64,000 nt of DNA from Streptomyces akebiae. GTDB lineage: Bacteria > Actinomycetota > Actinomycetes > Streptomycetales > Streptomycetaceae. Shown here in pieces: positions 32,958-42,308 of the stretch (position 1 is its first letter; each line of letters opens with the position of its first letter). The DNA is taken from contig NZ_CP080647.1 of assembly GCF_019599145.1 (NCBI RefSeq), positions 4,774,001 to 4,838,000 on the forward strand, read 5' to 3'. The position numbers and the translations under genes are program-made. The notes under the pieces were generated by a model. The model had not been told where the DNA came from. It made no database searches and saw only the letters and a list, made by a program, of their open reading frames with translations.

Positions 32958-33674
32958 TCAGGGGCGGTAGGCGGCACGGTTGTGGTACGTGACCTTGCCG
33001 ACGGGGAGCTTGGTGGGGGCGAAGAGCTGGTCGACCGTGACGAAGTGGAAGCCGCGGGCCTTGAGGGCCTTGATGATGCCCGGCACCGCGTCGACCGTCG
33101 TCCGGTGGATGTCGTGCATGAGGACGATGTCACCGGGCCTGGTCTCCGCGTTGACGTACTTGATGAGCCGGGCCGAGTCCTTGTACTTCCAGTCGAGGGT
33201 GTCGACGCTCCAGTGCACCAGCGGCCGCCCGGCGGCCGAGCGGACGGTGGCGTTGTGGGCGCCGTAGGGGGCGCGGAAGGTGGTGGGCTTCTTGCCGGTC
33301 GCCTGCTTGATCGCCGTGTCCGTGCGGGAGAGCTGCGACTTGACCTTCGCGGCGCTGAGCTTGGTCAGGTTCGCGTGGTCCCAGCTGTGGTTGCCTATCT
33401 GGTGGCCGGCCTGCGCCGCGGCGCGCACCGTCGCCGGGTTCTTCTGGACGTTCGTGCCGACGGCGTAGAACGTCGCTCTGACGTTCCGTTCGTTCAGGAG
33501 GCCCAGCAGCCGCTGGGTGTCCTTGACCGGCCCGTCGTCGAAGGTCAGGGCGACGCACTTCACCTTGCGGCAGTCGACGGCCTGCGGGGCGGCGGAGGCG
33601 GACGTGACGGTGCCGACGAGCGAGGTGGCACACAGGGCTGTGGTGACGGCCGAGATGACGAGGCGACGTTGCAT
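32958..33674 (-). CDS. Secreted polysaccharide deacetylase (CE4 / NodB domain)
   Basis: 238 residues with a Sec signal (MQRRLVISAVTTALCATSLV then ASAAPQ). All CE4 motifs are present: TFDDGP (motif 1, metal and base Asp), HSWDH (motif 2 metal histidines), RAPYG (motif 3), DTLDW (motif 4) and LMHDIH (motif 5). It should remove N- or O-acetyl groups from chitin oligomers, xylan or peptidoglycan outside the cell. ATG 33674 is preceded by CGGAGGACCCG. It is monocistronic and divergent from the TPR-like gene. Confidence 0.93.
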   Translation of the reverse strand: MQRRLVISAVTTALCATSLVGTVTSASAAPQAVDCRKVKCVALTFDDGPVKDTQRLLGLLNERNVRATFYAVGTNVQKNPATVRAAAQAGHQIGNHSWDHANLTKLSAAKVKSQLSRTDTAIKQATGKKPTTFRAPYGAHNATVRSAAGRPLVHWSVDTLDWKYKDSARLIKYVNAETRPGDIVLMHDIHRTTVDAVPGIIKALKARGFHFVTVDQLFAPTKLPVGKVTYHNRAAYRP

Positions 33675-33965
33675 CGGGTCCTCCGGTGGCGGTGAACTTC
33701 CCTCTGAACTCCCCTTGCGGGCAGCGGACTTCCCTGTAAGACGCACACGGCGCGGGCTTGGATGTACGCGAGGGGCAGCACGATTCGGAGAGGTTCGCAC
33801 CGCTTCGGGCGGGCGGACTCCCGGCCCCTGATCCACCCCCTCGCGATCCGGCCCGGGGCCGCCCCCGCCACCCCCGGCTCGCACCCTGGGACGTGCCACA
33901 ACTGGCGCTGTTTAGAGGGGAGTTGCGAGGGGAGGAAAGGGTCGGGACAGGGGCGGGGTGGTCGT

Positions 33966-35486
33966 GTGAAGTGGCGTCGTCGGCCGAAGTCCGGCACCTC
34001 CGCGGACGGTACGGAGCCGGAGCCCACACCCGCGCACCGCACGGGCCCGGACGACGAGGACGCCGACGCGGGTCTCGGACGGCGCGTGGGCGAGCTGTTC
34101 TCCGAGGCGCAGGTGCGGATGCTCGAAGGACGGCCCGCCGAGGCCGTGCCGCTCCAACAGGAGGCCCGGCGCCTCACGTACCTCCTGGCCGACCGGCACC
34201 CGGACGACCGGGGGCCCCGGCGGATGCTCGGCAGCCTGCTGTACGGCCTGGGCTCGACGCTGACCGGCGCGGGCCGGCCGGACCAGGCACTCGACGTGCT
34301 CACGGAGTGCGCCCGCGTCTACGAGGGACTCGCCGGGGCCGGCGAGCCCGGCACGGCGCCGCTCCTCGCCGACGTCCAGGCCCGCAGGGCCCAGGCGCTG
34401 ACCCGGCTGGGGCACGGCGTGTCCGCCGTCGTCGAGTCGGACGGGGCGGTGATGACCTACCTCGGCCTCGGCGCCGACGCCGGCGACAGCCCCCTGAACC
34501 TGGACCTCGCCCGGGTGCTCAGCATGCACGCGGGTGTGCTGTACGAGTACGGCGACCGGGACCTCGCCGTCTGCGCGGCGGACTGGGCCGTCCGGTACTA
34601 CCTCGCCAAGGCCGAGGCCGTCAACGCCGGTCCGCCCGCCGAGTCCTTCACGCACGGGCGGTATCTGCGGCAGGCCGCCGGTGTCGCGGCGCGGGTCCAC
34701 ACCGAGCAGGGCAGGCCCGAGATCGCCCTCGCCGCCGGTGCGACGGAGGTGCACACCGCGCGGGTCGCGGCCCTGCCGGACGGGCCGGGCGACCGCGCCG
34801 ACCTGGCGTCGGCCCTCACCCGCCACGGGCTCGACCTCCGCGTCGCGGGCCGTACGGCCGAGGGCAACGCCCTCCTGAGGGAGGCCCGCGGAATCGACTC
34901 CGCCGTCGAGGCCGCCGCCACCCGGGAGTGGCAGTCCCTGACCGGCCGGGCCGCCGGACACGGGACCGGGCGGCCGCCCACGTCCTACTCCGCCGCGATC
35001 ACCGCCGCGAGCCGCGTGCTCGGCGAGGACGAGGTGCCGTCGATCCTGCGCGACCTCGCCTTCGACCCGGCGGCCGGGGCCACGACCGTGACGCCCTCGC
35101 TGCGCTGCCGGTCGCAGAGCGCGCCCGCCCTCGCGACCCTGCTCGCCGACGTCGCCGTCCGGCTGCTGCGCGATCCGGACCCGTCGGCCGCGCCGGCGGC
35201 GCGCGTCCTGGGACGCGAGGCGCACTGTCTGTTCGCCTCGGCCTCCCGGGAGGAGGCGACGGAGATGCGCCGGCGGTTCCGCGAGTTCGGGGGCACCTGG
35301 GCGCGGATGCTGCTCGCGCTGCTCCCCGCGTTCGAGACGGGTCCCGGGGGTGCGGCGCTCGCCGAGGACCTGACGGGCCGGCTGGGCGACGTCGCGGCGG
35401 AACTGCAGCCGTTCACCCTCGTCGACGGGGCGACCCGCCGCCTGGTCGAGGAGTGCGCCGCCCTCATCGAGCGCCGGGGCCGTTGA
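33966..35486 (+). CDS. TPR-like helical repeat protein, 506 aa
   Basis: All-helical cytoplasmic protein. From GTG 33966 (VKWRRRPKSG) it reads a series of tetratricopeptide-like helix pairs: LFSEAQVRMLEGRPAEAVPL, YGLGSTLTGAGRPDQALDVL, ADVQARRAQALTRLGHGVSA, ARVLSMHAGVLYEYGDRDLA, then AAGVAARVHTEQGRPEIALA and RHGLDLRVAGRTAEGNALLR. The C-terminal ~180 residues are also helical but not repeat-like. GGGG lies about 10 nt upstream of the GTG; the open frame extends further without ribosome sites. It is probably a scaffold or regulator, with no recognisable partner nearby. Confidence 0.75.
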   Translation: MKWRRRPKSGTSADGTEPEPTPAHRTGPDDEDADAGLGRRVGELFSEAQVRMLEGRPAEAVPLQQEARRLTYLLADRHPDDRGPRRMLGSLLYGLGSTLTGAGRPDQALDVLTECARVYEGLAGAGEPGTAPLLADVQARRAQALTRLGHGVSAVVESDGAVMTYLGLGADAGDSPLNLDLARVLSMHAGVLYEYGDRDLAVCAADWAVRYYLAKAEAVNAGPPAESFTHGRYLRQAAGVAARVHTEQGRPEIALAAGATEVHTARVAALPDGPGDRADLASALTRHGLDLRVAGRTAEGNALLREARGIDSAVEAAATREWQSLTGRAAGHGTGRPPTSYSAAITAASRVLGEDEVPSILRDLAFDPAAGATTVTPSLRCRSQSAPALATLLADVAVRLLRDPDPSAAPAARVLGREAHCLFASASREEATEMRRRFREFGGTWARMLLALLPAFETGPGGAALAEDLTGRLGDVAAELQPFTLVDGATRRLVEECAALIERRGR

Positions 35487-35837
35487 CGGCCGTCCGGCGC
35501 GACAGGGCGGCCGGGGAACGGCGCGCGGCACATCCGTGCATCTGCGGCACATCCGTATACGTGCCGGGTACACCCTTGCCGGGAACTCAGGACCTCACGG
35601 GCGTACGCGCCTGCCACGCGGCCCGCTCCACCGCCGCCCACGGCCCCGCCTCGTCCCTCGAACTCGACGACGAGAACGGGAACGGGGCCGGGGCCGGGGC
35701 CGAGGCCGGGCGCCACGTCGCGGTGCTCACGCGGTTCGGATTCGTGGGCGAGCCGCTGCACGGGGCGTGGGAGCACTTGACGGCATCCCTGCCGGACGCG
35801 TGGCAGCCCGGCGAAAGGCCGGCCGACCCTGCGGTAC

Positions 35838-35878
35838 GGGGCCGTCCTTCCGCCCCCCCCTGGCGGGAGGACGGCCCC
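35838..35878. terminator. Bidirectional GC-rich terminator
   Basis: GGGGCCGTCCTtCCGCC pairs with GGCGGgAGGACGGCCCC across a short C-rich loop. It lies 25 bp past the stop of the leftward secreted-protein gene and about 350 bp after the convergent TPR gene. The remaining 35487-35837 spacer holds no confident gene, although the frame reading RHVAVLTRFGFVGEPLHGAW (about 35712-35771) looks faintly protein-like. Confidence 0.65.
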
Positions 35879-35902
35879 GGCACCTTTCCGGTGGCCGTCC
35901 GG

Positions 35903-36526
35903 TCAGTACAGCTTGTTGACGGCCGTGGTCGTGGTCTTCTTGAAGGCGGCCACGGGCGCGCCGGTGAAGTCGCCCATCTGTCCCCACTGAACGACGGTGA
36001 CGGTCCTGCCGTCGCGTCCCACCGACAGCAGGGCGACGTCGGTGGCGCCCCAGGACGTCTCGGTGTTCACGCCACGGACGTGGGCGCCCTCCTCGACCGG
36101 CAACGTGCCGAAGTCCCGCCCCTCGGCGTCGACGTCGGGCGAGGCCGCCTCCAGTCGGTCGGCGCAGGTGCGGATCAGGTCGTCGTAGTGCTTCGCCAGG
36201 GCCTTGGCCTGGCCGGCCGAGCCCGTCACGACGGTCAGCTGCACGGCGTTGGTGTCCAGGTCGGTGCGGAACTCGCGGTGCCGGTAGTCCCAGTCGAGCA
36301 CGCCCTCCGTGCTCACGCAGACGCCGAGCGCCTCCGGGAACCCCTCGGTGACCGGCCCGGCGGTCCAGGACGACGTCGGGTGCGGAGGCAGCTGGGACGC
36401 CGACAGGAACTTGGGCGCGGCCGCCTTCGTCGCGGCGCCCGCCGCCGGAGCCGTCAGGACCGTACCCGCCGCGAGGGCGGCGACGGCCAGTGCGGTGAGA
36501 GCGCTCGTACGGATACGCATGGACAT
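35903..36526 (-). CDS. Secreted protein of unknown function (sensor-domain-like)
   Basis: 207 residues. ATG 36526 has GGGGGA 8 nt upstream. Signal peptide RTSALTALAVAALAAGTVLT then APAAGAA. The mature protein contains FPEALGVCVSTEGVLDWDYR, VVTGSAGQAKALAKHYDDLI then RTCADRLEA, and TVTVVQWGQMGDFTGAPVAA followed by FKKTTTTAVNKLY. Two cysteines about 70 residues apart and the alternating helix/strand pattern resemble PknH-like extracellular sensor domains of actinobacteria, but this is only a resemblance. No anchor or kinase is attached. Confidence 0.75.
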   Translation of the reverse strand: MSMRIRTSALTALAVAALAAGTVLTAPAAGAATKAAAPKFLSASQLPPHPTSSWTAGPVTEGFPEALGVCVSTEGVLDWDYRHREFRTDLDTNAVQLTVVTGSAGQAKALAKHYDDLIRTCADRLEAASPDVDAEGRDFGTLPVEEGAHVRGVNTETSWGATDVALLSVGRDGRTVTVVQWGQMGDFTGAPVAAFKKTTTTAVNKLY

Positions 36527-37063
36527 GGGTGTTCCCCCGTGAATGAGTGAGTGGTGCGTGGACATGGATGCCCCGACGGGGCCGGCTGGTCGGCCCGGCC
36601 CTGGTCGGTGCGACACCAAGAGCATCAGCGGTCACGACGGCCGGGCGCAACAGCCGACGGCCCATCGAGCGCCATGGAACCATCCCAGCCCCTCTGACCT
36701 GCGGTTACATGGGGTGCCTGGGATACGGTCCGGGCCGCGTGGGGCCGTACGAGGACGGGGGGACCAGCGTCAGCGGAGGACGACGAGATCGGCGAGGCGG
36801 CAAGTTCACGGCGCGGCCACGGACACCGAAGGAGCACACGGGCCGCAGCCATGACTCGCCGACAGTTCAGCCCAGACGGCGTTGCCCCTAGGCCGGTACA
36901 CCGCGATCCGCCTCACCGAATGCCTCGCTGACGCCCTGCGCGTAGCCGAGTCACATGGCATGCGATTGCCCCTGCCGGATGTGGACCCGGCCCCGGCAAG
37001 GCAGGGGCACGCAGCGTTGCCCGCGCCCTGCGGCGGCCGAGACCATCGCCCTCCGACCGCCGG
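36527..37063. other. Long non-coding spacer with a possible broken ORF
   Basis: 537 bp between two leftward genes. No complete gene is convincing. On the plus strand, TRRQFSPDGV (from ATG 36851) and, one frame over, LGRYTAIRLTECLADALRVA then ESHGMRLPLP (about 36885-36974) read like parts of one small Streptomyces protein split by a frameshift near 36885. The promoter of the secreted-protein gene must lie near 36540-36700. Confidence 0.3.
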
Positions 37064-38653
37064 TCAACGCGCGGTACGGGCCGCTTCGGGGGCCGTGGTC
37101 CCGGCGTCGGCCGCGGCGCTCTCCGCCGCGCTCGCGATGTTCCGCGCCATCCCGCCGAAGACAGCCGCATGGAAGGGGGCGACGCCCCACCAATACACAT
37201 GCCCCGCCAGGCCGTGCGGATGGAACAGGGCGCGCTGCCGATAGACCGTCCGGCCCTGCTCGTCCCGGTCGACGGTCATCTCCAGCCAGGCCAGGCCCGG
37301 CAGCCGCATCTCCGCGCGCAGCCGGAGCAGCCGGCCCGGCTCGATCTCCTCCACCCGCCAGAAGTCGAGGCTGTCGCCGATCCGCAGCCGGGCGGCGTCC
37401 CGGCGGCCCCGGCGCAGTCCGACCCCGCCGACCAGCCGGTCCGCCCAGCCGCGCAGGGACCAGGCCACGGACGAGGAGTACCAGCCGTTCTCGCCGCCGA
37501 TCGCCTCCACCACCCGCCACAGCGTCCGCGGCGGGGCCGCGACCGTGCGCTCGCGGTGGTCGCAGTAGAGGCTGCCGCCCGTCCAGTCGGGGTCCGTCGG
37601 CAGCGGATCGCTCGGGGCGCGGGGTGTCGCGGCGGAGGACCACCGGGTCGCCACGTCCGCGTCCCGTACGCGCCGCAGGGCCAGCGCGATCGCCCGGTCC
37701 AGGCCGACCGGCCCCTCCGGCGGGTCGGGCACGTACCGGACGATGTCCCGCTCGCCGCACACCACCTCGTGCTTCAACGACTCGACGAGCGGGCGCGCGA
37801 GAGGGCCCGGCACCGGGGTGACCAGCCCGACCCAGAGACTGGACAGCCGTGGGGTGAGCGGCGGCACGGGCACGATGACCCGCTTCGGCAGCTCCGCGAC
37901 GGCCGCGTACCGCCGCATCATCTGCTCGTACGTGACGACGTCCGGCCCGCCGATGTCGAAGGTCCGGTTCACGTCCTCCGGCAGCCCCGCGCAGCCGACG
38001 AGGAGGCGGAGCACGTCCCGGACGGCGATCGGCTGGATACGGGTGCGCACCCAGCGCGGGGTCACCATCACGGGCAACCGTTCGGTGAGATGGCGGAGCA
38101 TCTCGAACGAGGCCGAACCCGACCCGATGATCACGGCGGCACGGAGCACGGCGGTCGGCACACCCGAGTCCAGCAGCACCCGGCCGACCTCGGCGCGGGA
38201 CCGCAGATGCGGCGAGAGCTCGTCTTCGGGGACTCCGGCGGGGGTCAGTCCGCCGAGGTAGACGATCCGCCGGACACCGGCGGCGCGCGCCCGCTCACCG
38301 AAGATCCGGGCCGCGCGCCGGTCGGTCTCCTCGAAGCCCCGGCCGGTGCCCAGCGCGTGCACGAGGTAGTACGCGACGTCCACGCCCTCCATGGCCGCGC
38401 CCACGGACTCCCCGTCGGTCACGTCCCCCCGCACGACCTCCACCCGCCCGGCCCACGGATGATCCCGCAACTTCTCGGGCGACCGGGCCAGACACCGCAC
38501 CGCGTACCCGGCGTCCAGCAACTCGGGCACCAGCCGGCCGCCGATGTACCCGGTGGCTCCGGTGACCAGACAGAGCGGGGGGCGGTCGTCACCCGCCACA
38601 CGGTCGGTCGCATGAGTGACATGAGTCGTACGGGTCGCACGGGTCGTGTTCAT
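37064..38653 (-). CDS. NAD(P)-binding SDR-like protein with C-terminal DUF2867
   Basis: 529 residues, two domains. Residues ~25-320 are an atypical SDR/NmrA fold: CLVTGATGYIGGRLVPELLD nucleotide loop, VRGDVTDGESVGAAMEGVDV, YYLVHALGTG, RIVYLGGLTPAG, VLRAAVIIGSGSASFEMLRH. Residues ~350-510 are DUF2867: TGGSLYCDHRERTVAAPPRT, VEAIGGENGWYSSSVAWSLR, GDSLDFWRVEEIEPGRLLRL, HPHGLAGHVYWWGVAPFHAA. This fusion is widespread in actinobacteria; the substrate is unknown. The N-terminal TTRATRTTHVTHATD repeat reflects short direct DNA repeats and the true start may be the later VAGDDRPPLCLVTG region. Confidence 0.88.
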   Translation of the reverse strand: MNTTRATRTTHVTHATDRVAGDDRPPLCLVTGATGYIGGRLVPELLDAGYAVRCLARSPEKLRDHPWAGRVEVVRGDVTDGESVGAAMEGVDVAYYLVHALGTGRGFEETDRRAARIFGERARAAGVRRIVYLGGLTPAGVPEDELSPHLRSRAEVGRVLLDSGVPTAVLRAAVIIGSGSASFEMLRHLTERLPVMVTPRWVRTRIQPIAVRDVLRLLVGCAGLPEDVNRTFDIGGPDVVTYEQMMRRYAAVAELPKRVIVPVPPLTPRLSSLWVGLVTPVPGPLARPLVESLKHEVVCGERDIVRYVPDPPEGPVGLDRAIALALRRVRDADVATRWSSAATPRAPSDPLPTDPDWTGGSLYCDHRERTVAAPPRTLWRVVEAIGGENGWYSSSVAWSLRGWADRLVGGVGLRRGRRDAARLRIGDSLDFWRVEEIEPGRLLRLRAEMRLPGLAWLEMTVDRDEQGRTVYRQRALFHPHGLAGHVYWWGVAPFHAAVFGGMARNIASAAESAAADAGTTAPEAARTAR

Positions 38654-38933
38654 ACGGGCACCGGCCTCTGTCGCGGCTCCCCCGGCCCATGCTCAGCGCC
38701 CCACACGGGCACCGCAACCTCGGGTGGGCTCCCGGATGTCGATCACGACGGCTTCCTGCTGCCACGCCGCGTAACGATCGTCGGGGTTTCCTCCCGGCGA
38801 GCGCGATCGATTGGCCCCCGGGACACCACGCCCCGCCCCACCCCTCCCCACGCTGTTGACTACGCTGGGCGAGAGGCATCCATAACGGGGCAAGAATGAG
38901 CAAGATCAGGCAAATCTCCCTAAGGAGCCGAAC

Positions 38934-40055
38934 ATGGGTCTCGGCGTCGGCCTTTCGGCCGTGAAACGTAGGTCCCTCGGTCGGGCGGGCGCGGCAGCCG
39001 TGGTCGCCGTCGGCCTCGTCCTGACCGGGGCGTGTGGCGGCGGGGGCGGGGAGAGCGGCAGCGGAGGTGACAGCCTCACCGTCGGCGTGCTGCTCCCGGG
39101 CGGCGGAGCCTCCCGCTTCGGGCAGTTCGACAGACCCCTGATCGAGAAGCGGCTCAAGGAGCTGTGCCCCGACTGCCCGGCGGCGACCGTCGCCGCCACG
39201 GCCGAGCCGGCCGTCCAGCGGCAGCAGCTCGACGCCATGATCACCAAAGGCGTCGATGTCCTGATCGTCGCCGCCGTCGACCCCAAGGCGCTGCGCTCGT
39301 CGGTCGAGGCCGCCGACCGGGCCGACATCCCGGTCGTCGCCTACGACCGGCTCGCCCAGGGTCCCATCTCCGGCTACGTCACCTTCGACGGCGACGCCGT
39401 CGGCAAGCTCCAGGCCGAAGAACTGCTGAAGGCCATGGGAGACAAGGCGGACGGCGGGCAGATCGTCATGATGAACGGCGCGACCACCGACCCCAACGCC
39501 GGCTGGTACAAGCGCGGAGCGCTCTCCGTCCTGGAGGGCGAGGTGAAGATCGGCAAGTCGTACGACACCGTCGGCTGGCGGCCGGAGAACGGCTACGTCA
39601 ACATGAGCGGCGCCATCTCCGCCCTCGGCGCGGAGAACATCGACGGCGTCCTGGCCGCCAACGACAGCCTCGCCGGCGCCGTGGTCTCCGCCCTCAACGC
39701 CAGCGCGGTACGGCCTCTGCCGCCGGTCACCGGCCAGGACGCCGACCTCGCGGCCATCCAGCGCATCGTCCAGGGCAGCCAGCACATGACCGTCTACAAG
39801 CCGTTCGAGCCGGCGGCCGACGCCGCCGCCGAGATGGCCGTCGCGCTGGGGCGCGGCGAGTCGGTCGACTCCATCGCCACCGGCACCGTCGACAGCCCCA
39901 CCGACGAGGACATCCCGGCGGTCCTCCTCCCGTCGGTCGCGGTGACGGTCGACAACATCGAGGAGACTGTGGTCAAGGACGGTATGCACACCATCGACCA
40001 GATCTGCACCCCGAAGCTCCGGCCCGCGTGCGACCGGGCCGGGCTCGGCACATGA
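38934..40055 (+). CDS. Sugar ABC transporter substrate-binding lipoprotein
   Basis: 373 residues. ATG 38934 follows AAGGAGCCGAAC. Lipobox LTGAC with the lipid cysteine near residue 34, then a Gly/Ser spacer and a type I periplasmic binding fold: SLTVGVLLPGGGASRFGQFD, MITKGVDVLIVAAVDPKALR, ADIPVVAYDRLAQGPISGYV, FDGDAVGKLQAEELLKAMGD, VLAANDSLAGAVVSALNASA, PVTGQDADLAAIQRIVQGSQ. Related to xylose/ribose-type binding proteins, with C-terminal cysteines (CTPKLRPAC). It is the first gene of an operon with an ATPase and a permease. A 22-codon ORF starting at 38896 overlaps its start and could be a leader. Confidence 0.9.
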   Translation: MGLGVGLSAVKRRSLGRAGAAAVVAVGLVLTGACGGGGGESGSGGDSLTVGVLLPGGGASRFGQFDRPLIEKRLKELCPDCPAATVAATAEPAVQRQQLDAMITKGVDVLIVAAVDPKALRSSVEAADRADIPVVAYDRLAQGPISGYVTFDGDAVGKLQAEELLKAMGDKADGGQIVMMNGATTDPNAGWYKRGALSVLEGEVKIGKSYDTVGWRPENGYVNMSGAISALGAENIDGVLAANDSLAGAVVSALNASAVRPLPPVTGQDADLAAIQRIVQGSQHMTVYKPFEPAADAAAEMAVALGRGESVDSIATGTVDSPTDEDIPAVLLPSVAVTVDNIEETVVKDGMHTIDQICTPKLRPACDRAGLGT

Positions 40056-40060
40056 GCCTC

Positions 40061-40126
40061 GTCGACCTCATGAGCCCCTAGCTCGTCGACCTCATGAGCC
40101 GCATCAGTTCGTCGACCTCATGAGCC
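40061..40126. repeat. Three direct repeats of GTCGACCTCATGAGCC
   Basis: Identical 16-nt copies begin at 40061, 40085 and 40111 (spacing 24 and 26), followed by degraded CAGGCTGATGRGCC units up to about 40160. They fill the 135-bp gap between the binding-protein stop and the ATPase ribosome site. Confidence 0.8.
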
Positions 40127-40190
40127 GCATCAGGCTGATGGGCCGCACCAGGCTGATGAGCCCCCTCACCCGCGACCAGGAGGTGACCCG

Positions 40191-40967
40191 GTGGTCCAGC
40201 CGCTGCTGGCGTTGCGCGGCGTCTCGAAGCGTTTCGCCGCCGTCCACGCGCTGGTGGACGTCGAACTGGAGATCAGGGCCGGTGAGGTGGTCGCCCTGGT
40301 CGGCGACAACGCCGCCGGGAAGTCCACGCTGGTCAAGGTGATCTCGGGGGTCGGTCCCCCCGACAGGGGCGTCATCGAGTGGGAGGGCGAGCCCGTCCAG
40401 ATCAAACGCCCCCAGGACGCCCAGGACCTCGGGATCGCGGCCGTCTACCAGGACCTCGCGATGTGCGGCCACCTCGACGTCGTCGGCAACCTCTTCCTCG
40501 GCCGGGAGATCCACCGCTTCGGCGTCCTCGACGAGGTGGAGATGGAGCGCCGGACCCGTGAGCTGCTGCGCACCCTCTCCATCCGCATCCCCGACGTACG
40601 CGTCCCGCTCGCCACGCTGTCCGGCGGTCAGCGGCAGGTCGTCGCGATCACCCGCTCGTTCGTGAGCGCGCCCAGGCTGCTGCTGCTCGACGAGCCGACC
40701 GCCTCGCTCGGTCTGGAACAGACCAACCAGCTCCTCGACCTCATCGAGGAACTGCGCGACCGGGGCACCGGAGTGCTTCTCATCAGCCACAACATGGGGG
40801 ACATCAAGGCCGTCGCCGACCGGATCGCCGTCCTGCGCCTCGGCCGCAACAACGGCCTCTTCAACGTCAGCACGACCTCCCAGGAACAGATCATCTCCTC
40901 CGTCACCGGCGCGGTGGACAACACGGCGGGCCACCCCACGACCGACCCGGAGGAGACATGGCCGTGA
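40191..40967 (+). CDS. Sugar ABC transporter ATPase, single nucleotide-binding domain
   Basis: 258 residues with all ABC motifs: Walker A GDNAAGKST, Q-loop VYQDLAMCGHLDVVGNL, signature LSGGQRQVV, Walker B LLLLDEPTASLG, H-loop LLISHNMG. Monosaccharide importers of the XylG/RbsA class usually have a ~500-residue duplicated ATPase; this one is a single domain, like FrcA, and should act as a homodimer. GTG 40191 has a strong CCAGGAGGTGACCCG ribosome site. Its end overlaps the permease start by 10 bp. Confidence 0.92.
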   Translation: MVQPLLALRGVSKRFAAVHALVDVELEIRAGEVVALVGDNAAGKSTLVKVISGVGPPDRGVIEWEGEPVQIKRPQDAQDLGIAAVYQDLAMCGHLDVVGNLFLGREIHRFGVLDEVEMERRTRELLRTLSIRIPDVRVPLATLSGGQRQVVAITRSFVSAPRLLLLDEPTASLGLEQTNQLLDLIEELRDRGTGVLLISHNMGDIKAVADRIAVLRLGRNNGLFNVSTTSQEQIISSVTGAVDNTAGHPTTDPEETWP

Positions 40968-42307
40968 GGGGGAACGGAGAGGGTAGCTCCCGTGAAGGGG
41001 GCTCGCAGGACGACGCGCACCGGTCGCACGCCGGGCGGCGGTCACGCTCCGGGCGCCGGTGGTACGCCGGGCGTCGGCCGCACACCGGGCGGCGGTCGCA
41101 CGCCGGGCCGCGGTGGTACGGCGAGCGCCCCCACGCGTACGCGCACGCCGTGCGCCGCAGGGTGCACGAGGGCGAGCTCGGCCCGGTGCCGGCGCTCCTC
41201 GCCCTCGCCGTGACCTGGATCGTCTTCCAGAGCCTCAACGAGAACTTCCTCTCCCCGCGCAACCTCTCCGTCCTCAGCGTCGAGATCGTGGGCACCGGTC
41301 TGGTCGCCGTCGGCGTCGTGTTCGTCCTGCTGATCGGCGAGATCGACCTCTCGGTGGGTTCGCTGGCCGGCCTCTCCGGCGCCCTGTTCGCCGCGCTGAA
41401 CGTGAACCACGGCGTGCCGGAGGGGTTCGCCGTGCTCGTCGCGGTGGCCTGCGGCGCGGCGGCCGGGGCGTTCCACGGGTTCGTGTTCACCAAGATCGGC
41501 GTGCCCGCCTTCGTCGTCACCCTGGCGGGCCTGCTGGCCTGGAACGGCCTGATGCTCTACCTCCTGGGGCCGGAGAGCTCCATCAGCTTCAGCGACGACG
41601 GCCTGGTCGGCCGGCTGACCAGCCGCTCCTTCGGCTCCGCCGCCGTCACCTACGGCCTGGCGGCGCTCGGCCCGCTCGCGTACCTCCTCCTCTGCCACCG
41701 CGACCGCAGACGCCGTCGCGCGGCGGGGATGCCGTACCGGGCGAGGGGAGAGATCTGGGTCCGGACGGCTCTGCTCGCGCTGGCCTCGTTCGCCACCGTC
41801 GCCGTCCTGGACCGCTTCGAGGGTCTTCCGCTGGCGCTGCTGATGTTCCTCTGCGTCATCATCGCCTCGGACCTCTTCCTCCGGCGCACGGTCTACGGCC
41901 GTCAGGTCCTCGCGCTGGGCAGCGGCGTGGAGGCGGCCCGGCGGTCCGGCGTCGACGTGGCGCACGTACGGATCGCGGTGTTCGTGGTGTCGGGGACCCT
42001 GGCGGCGGTGGGCGGTCTGTTCGTCGCGTCCCGGCTCACCTCGGCGACCCAGGTCCCGGGCTCCGGGATGCTGCTCATCAACGCCATCGCCGCCGCCGTC
42101 ATCGGAGGCACCAGCCTCTTCGGCGGCCGGGGCTCGACCTGGTCCGCCCTGCTCGGGGTGCTGATCATCCAGTCGATCGCCTCGGGCATGGCCCTGCTGG
42201 GCGTCCAGCCGGCCGTCCAGTTCATGATCACCGGCGGGGTGCTGCTCGTCGCCGTGGTCTTCGACTCCCTCGCCCGCCGCGCGGCGGAGACACGGGGGCG
42301 GGCCTGA
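40958..42307 (+). CDS. Sugar ABC transporter permease with Arg/His-rich repeat N-terminus
   Basis: 449 residues. After a polar start (about residues 1-70) come ~10 membrane helices of the BPD_transp_2 family: LLALAVTWIVFQSLNENFLS, GVVFVLLIGEIDLSVGSLAG, FTKIGVPAFVVTLAGLLAWN, IAAAVIGGTSLFGGRGSTWS. The GEIDLSVG and GGTSLFGGRG motifs are typical of XylH/RbsC permeases. The N-terminal tail is built from SHAGRRSRSGRRWYAGRRPH-type repeats encoded by imperfect 12-18-bp DNA repeats at about 41018-41120, unusual for this family. The gene overlaps the ATPase gene by 10 bp. Confidence 0.9.
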   Translation: MAVRGNGEGSSREGGSQDDAHRSHAGRRSRSGRRWYAGRRPHTGRRSHAGPRWYGERPHAYAHAVRRRVHEGELGPVPALLALAVTWIVFQSLNENFLSPRNLSVLSVEIVGTGLVAVGVVFVLLIGEIDLSVGSLAGLSGALFAALNVNHGVPEGFAVLVAVACGAAAGAFHGFVFTKIGVPAFVVTLAGLLAWNGLMLYLLGPESSISFSDDGLVGRLTSRSFGSAAVTYGLAALGPLAYLLLCHRDRRRRRAAGMPYRARGEIWVRTALLALASFATVAVLDRFEGLPLALLMFLCVIIASDLFLRRTVYGRQVLALGSGVEAARRSGVDVAHVRIAVFVVSGTLAAVGGLFVASRLTSATQVPGSGMLLINAIAAAVIGGTSLFGGRGSTWSALLGVLIIQSIASGMALLGVQPAVQFMITGGVLLVAVVFDSLARRAAETRGRA

Positions 42308-42308
42308 C

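Noticed and set aside
40061..40126. CRISPR-like array of three repeats
   Set aside because: The repeats are only 16 nt with 8-10-nt gaps and similar gap sequences; no cas genes.
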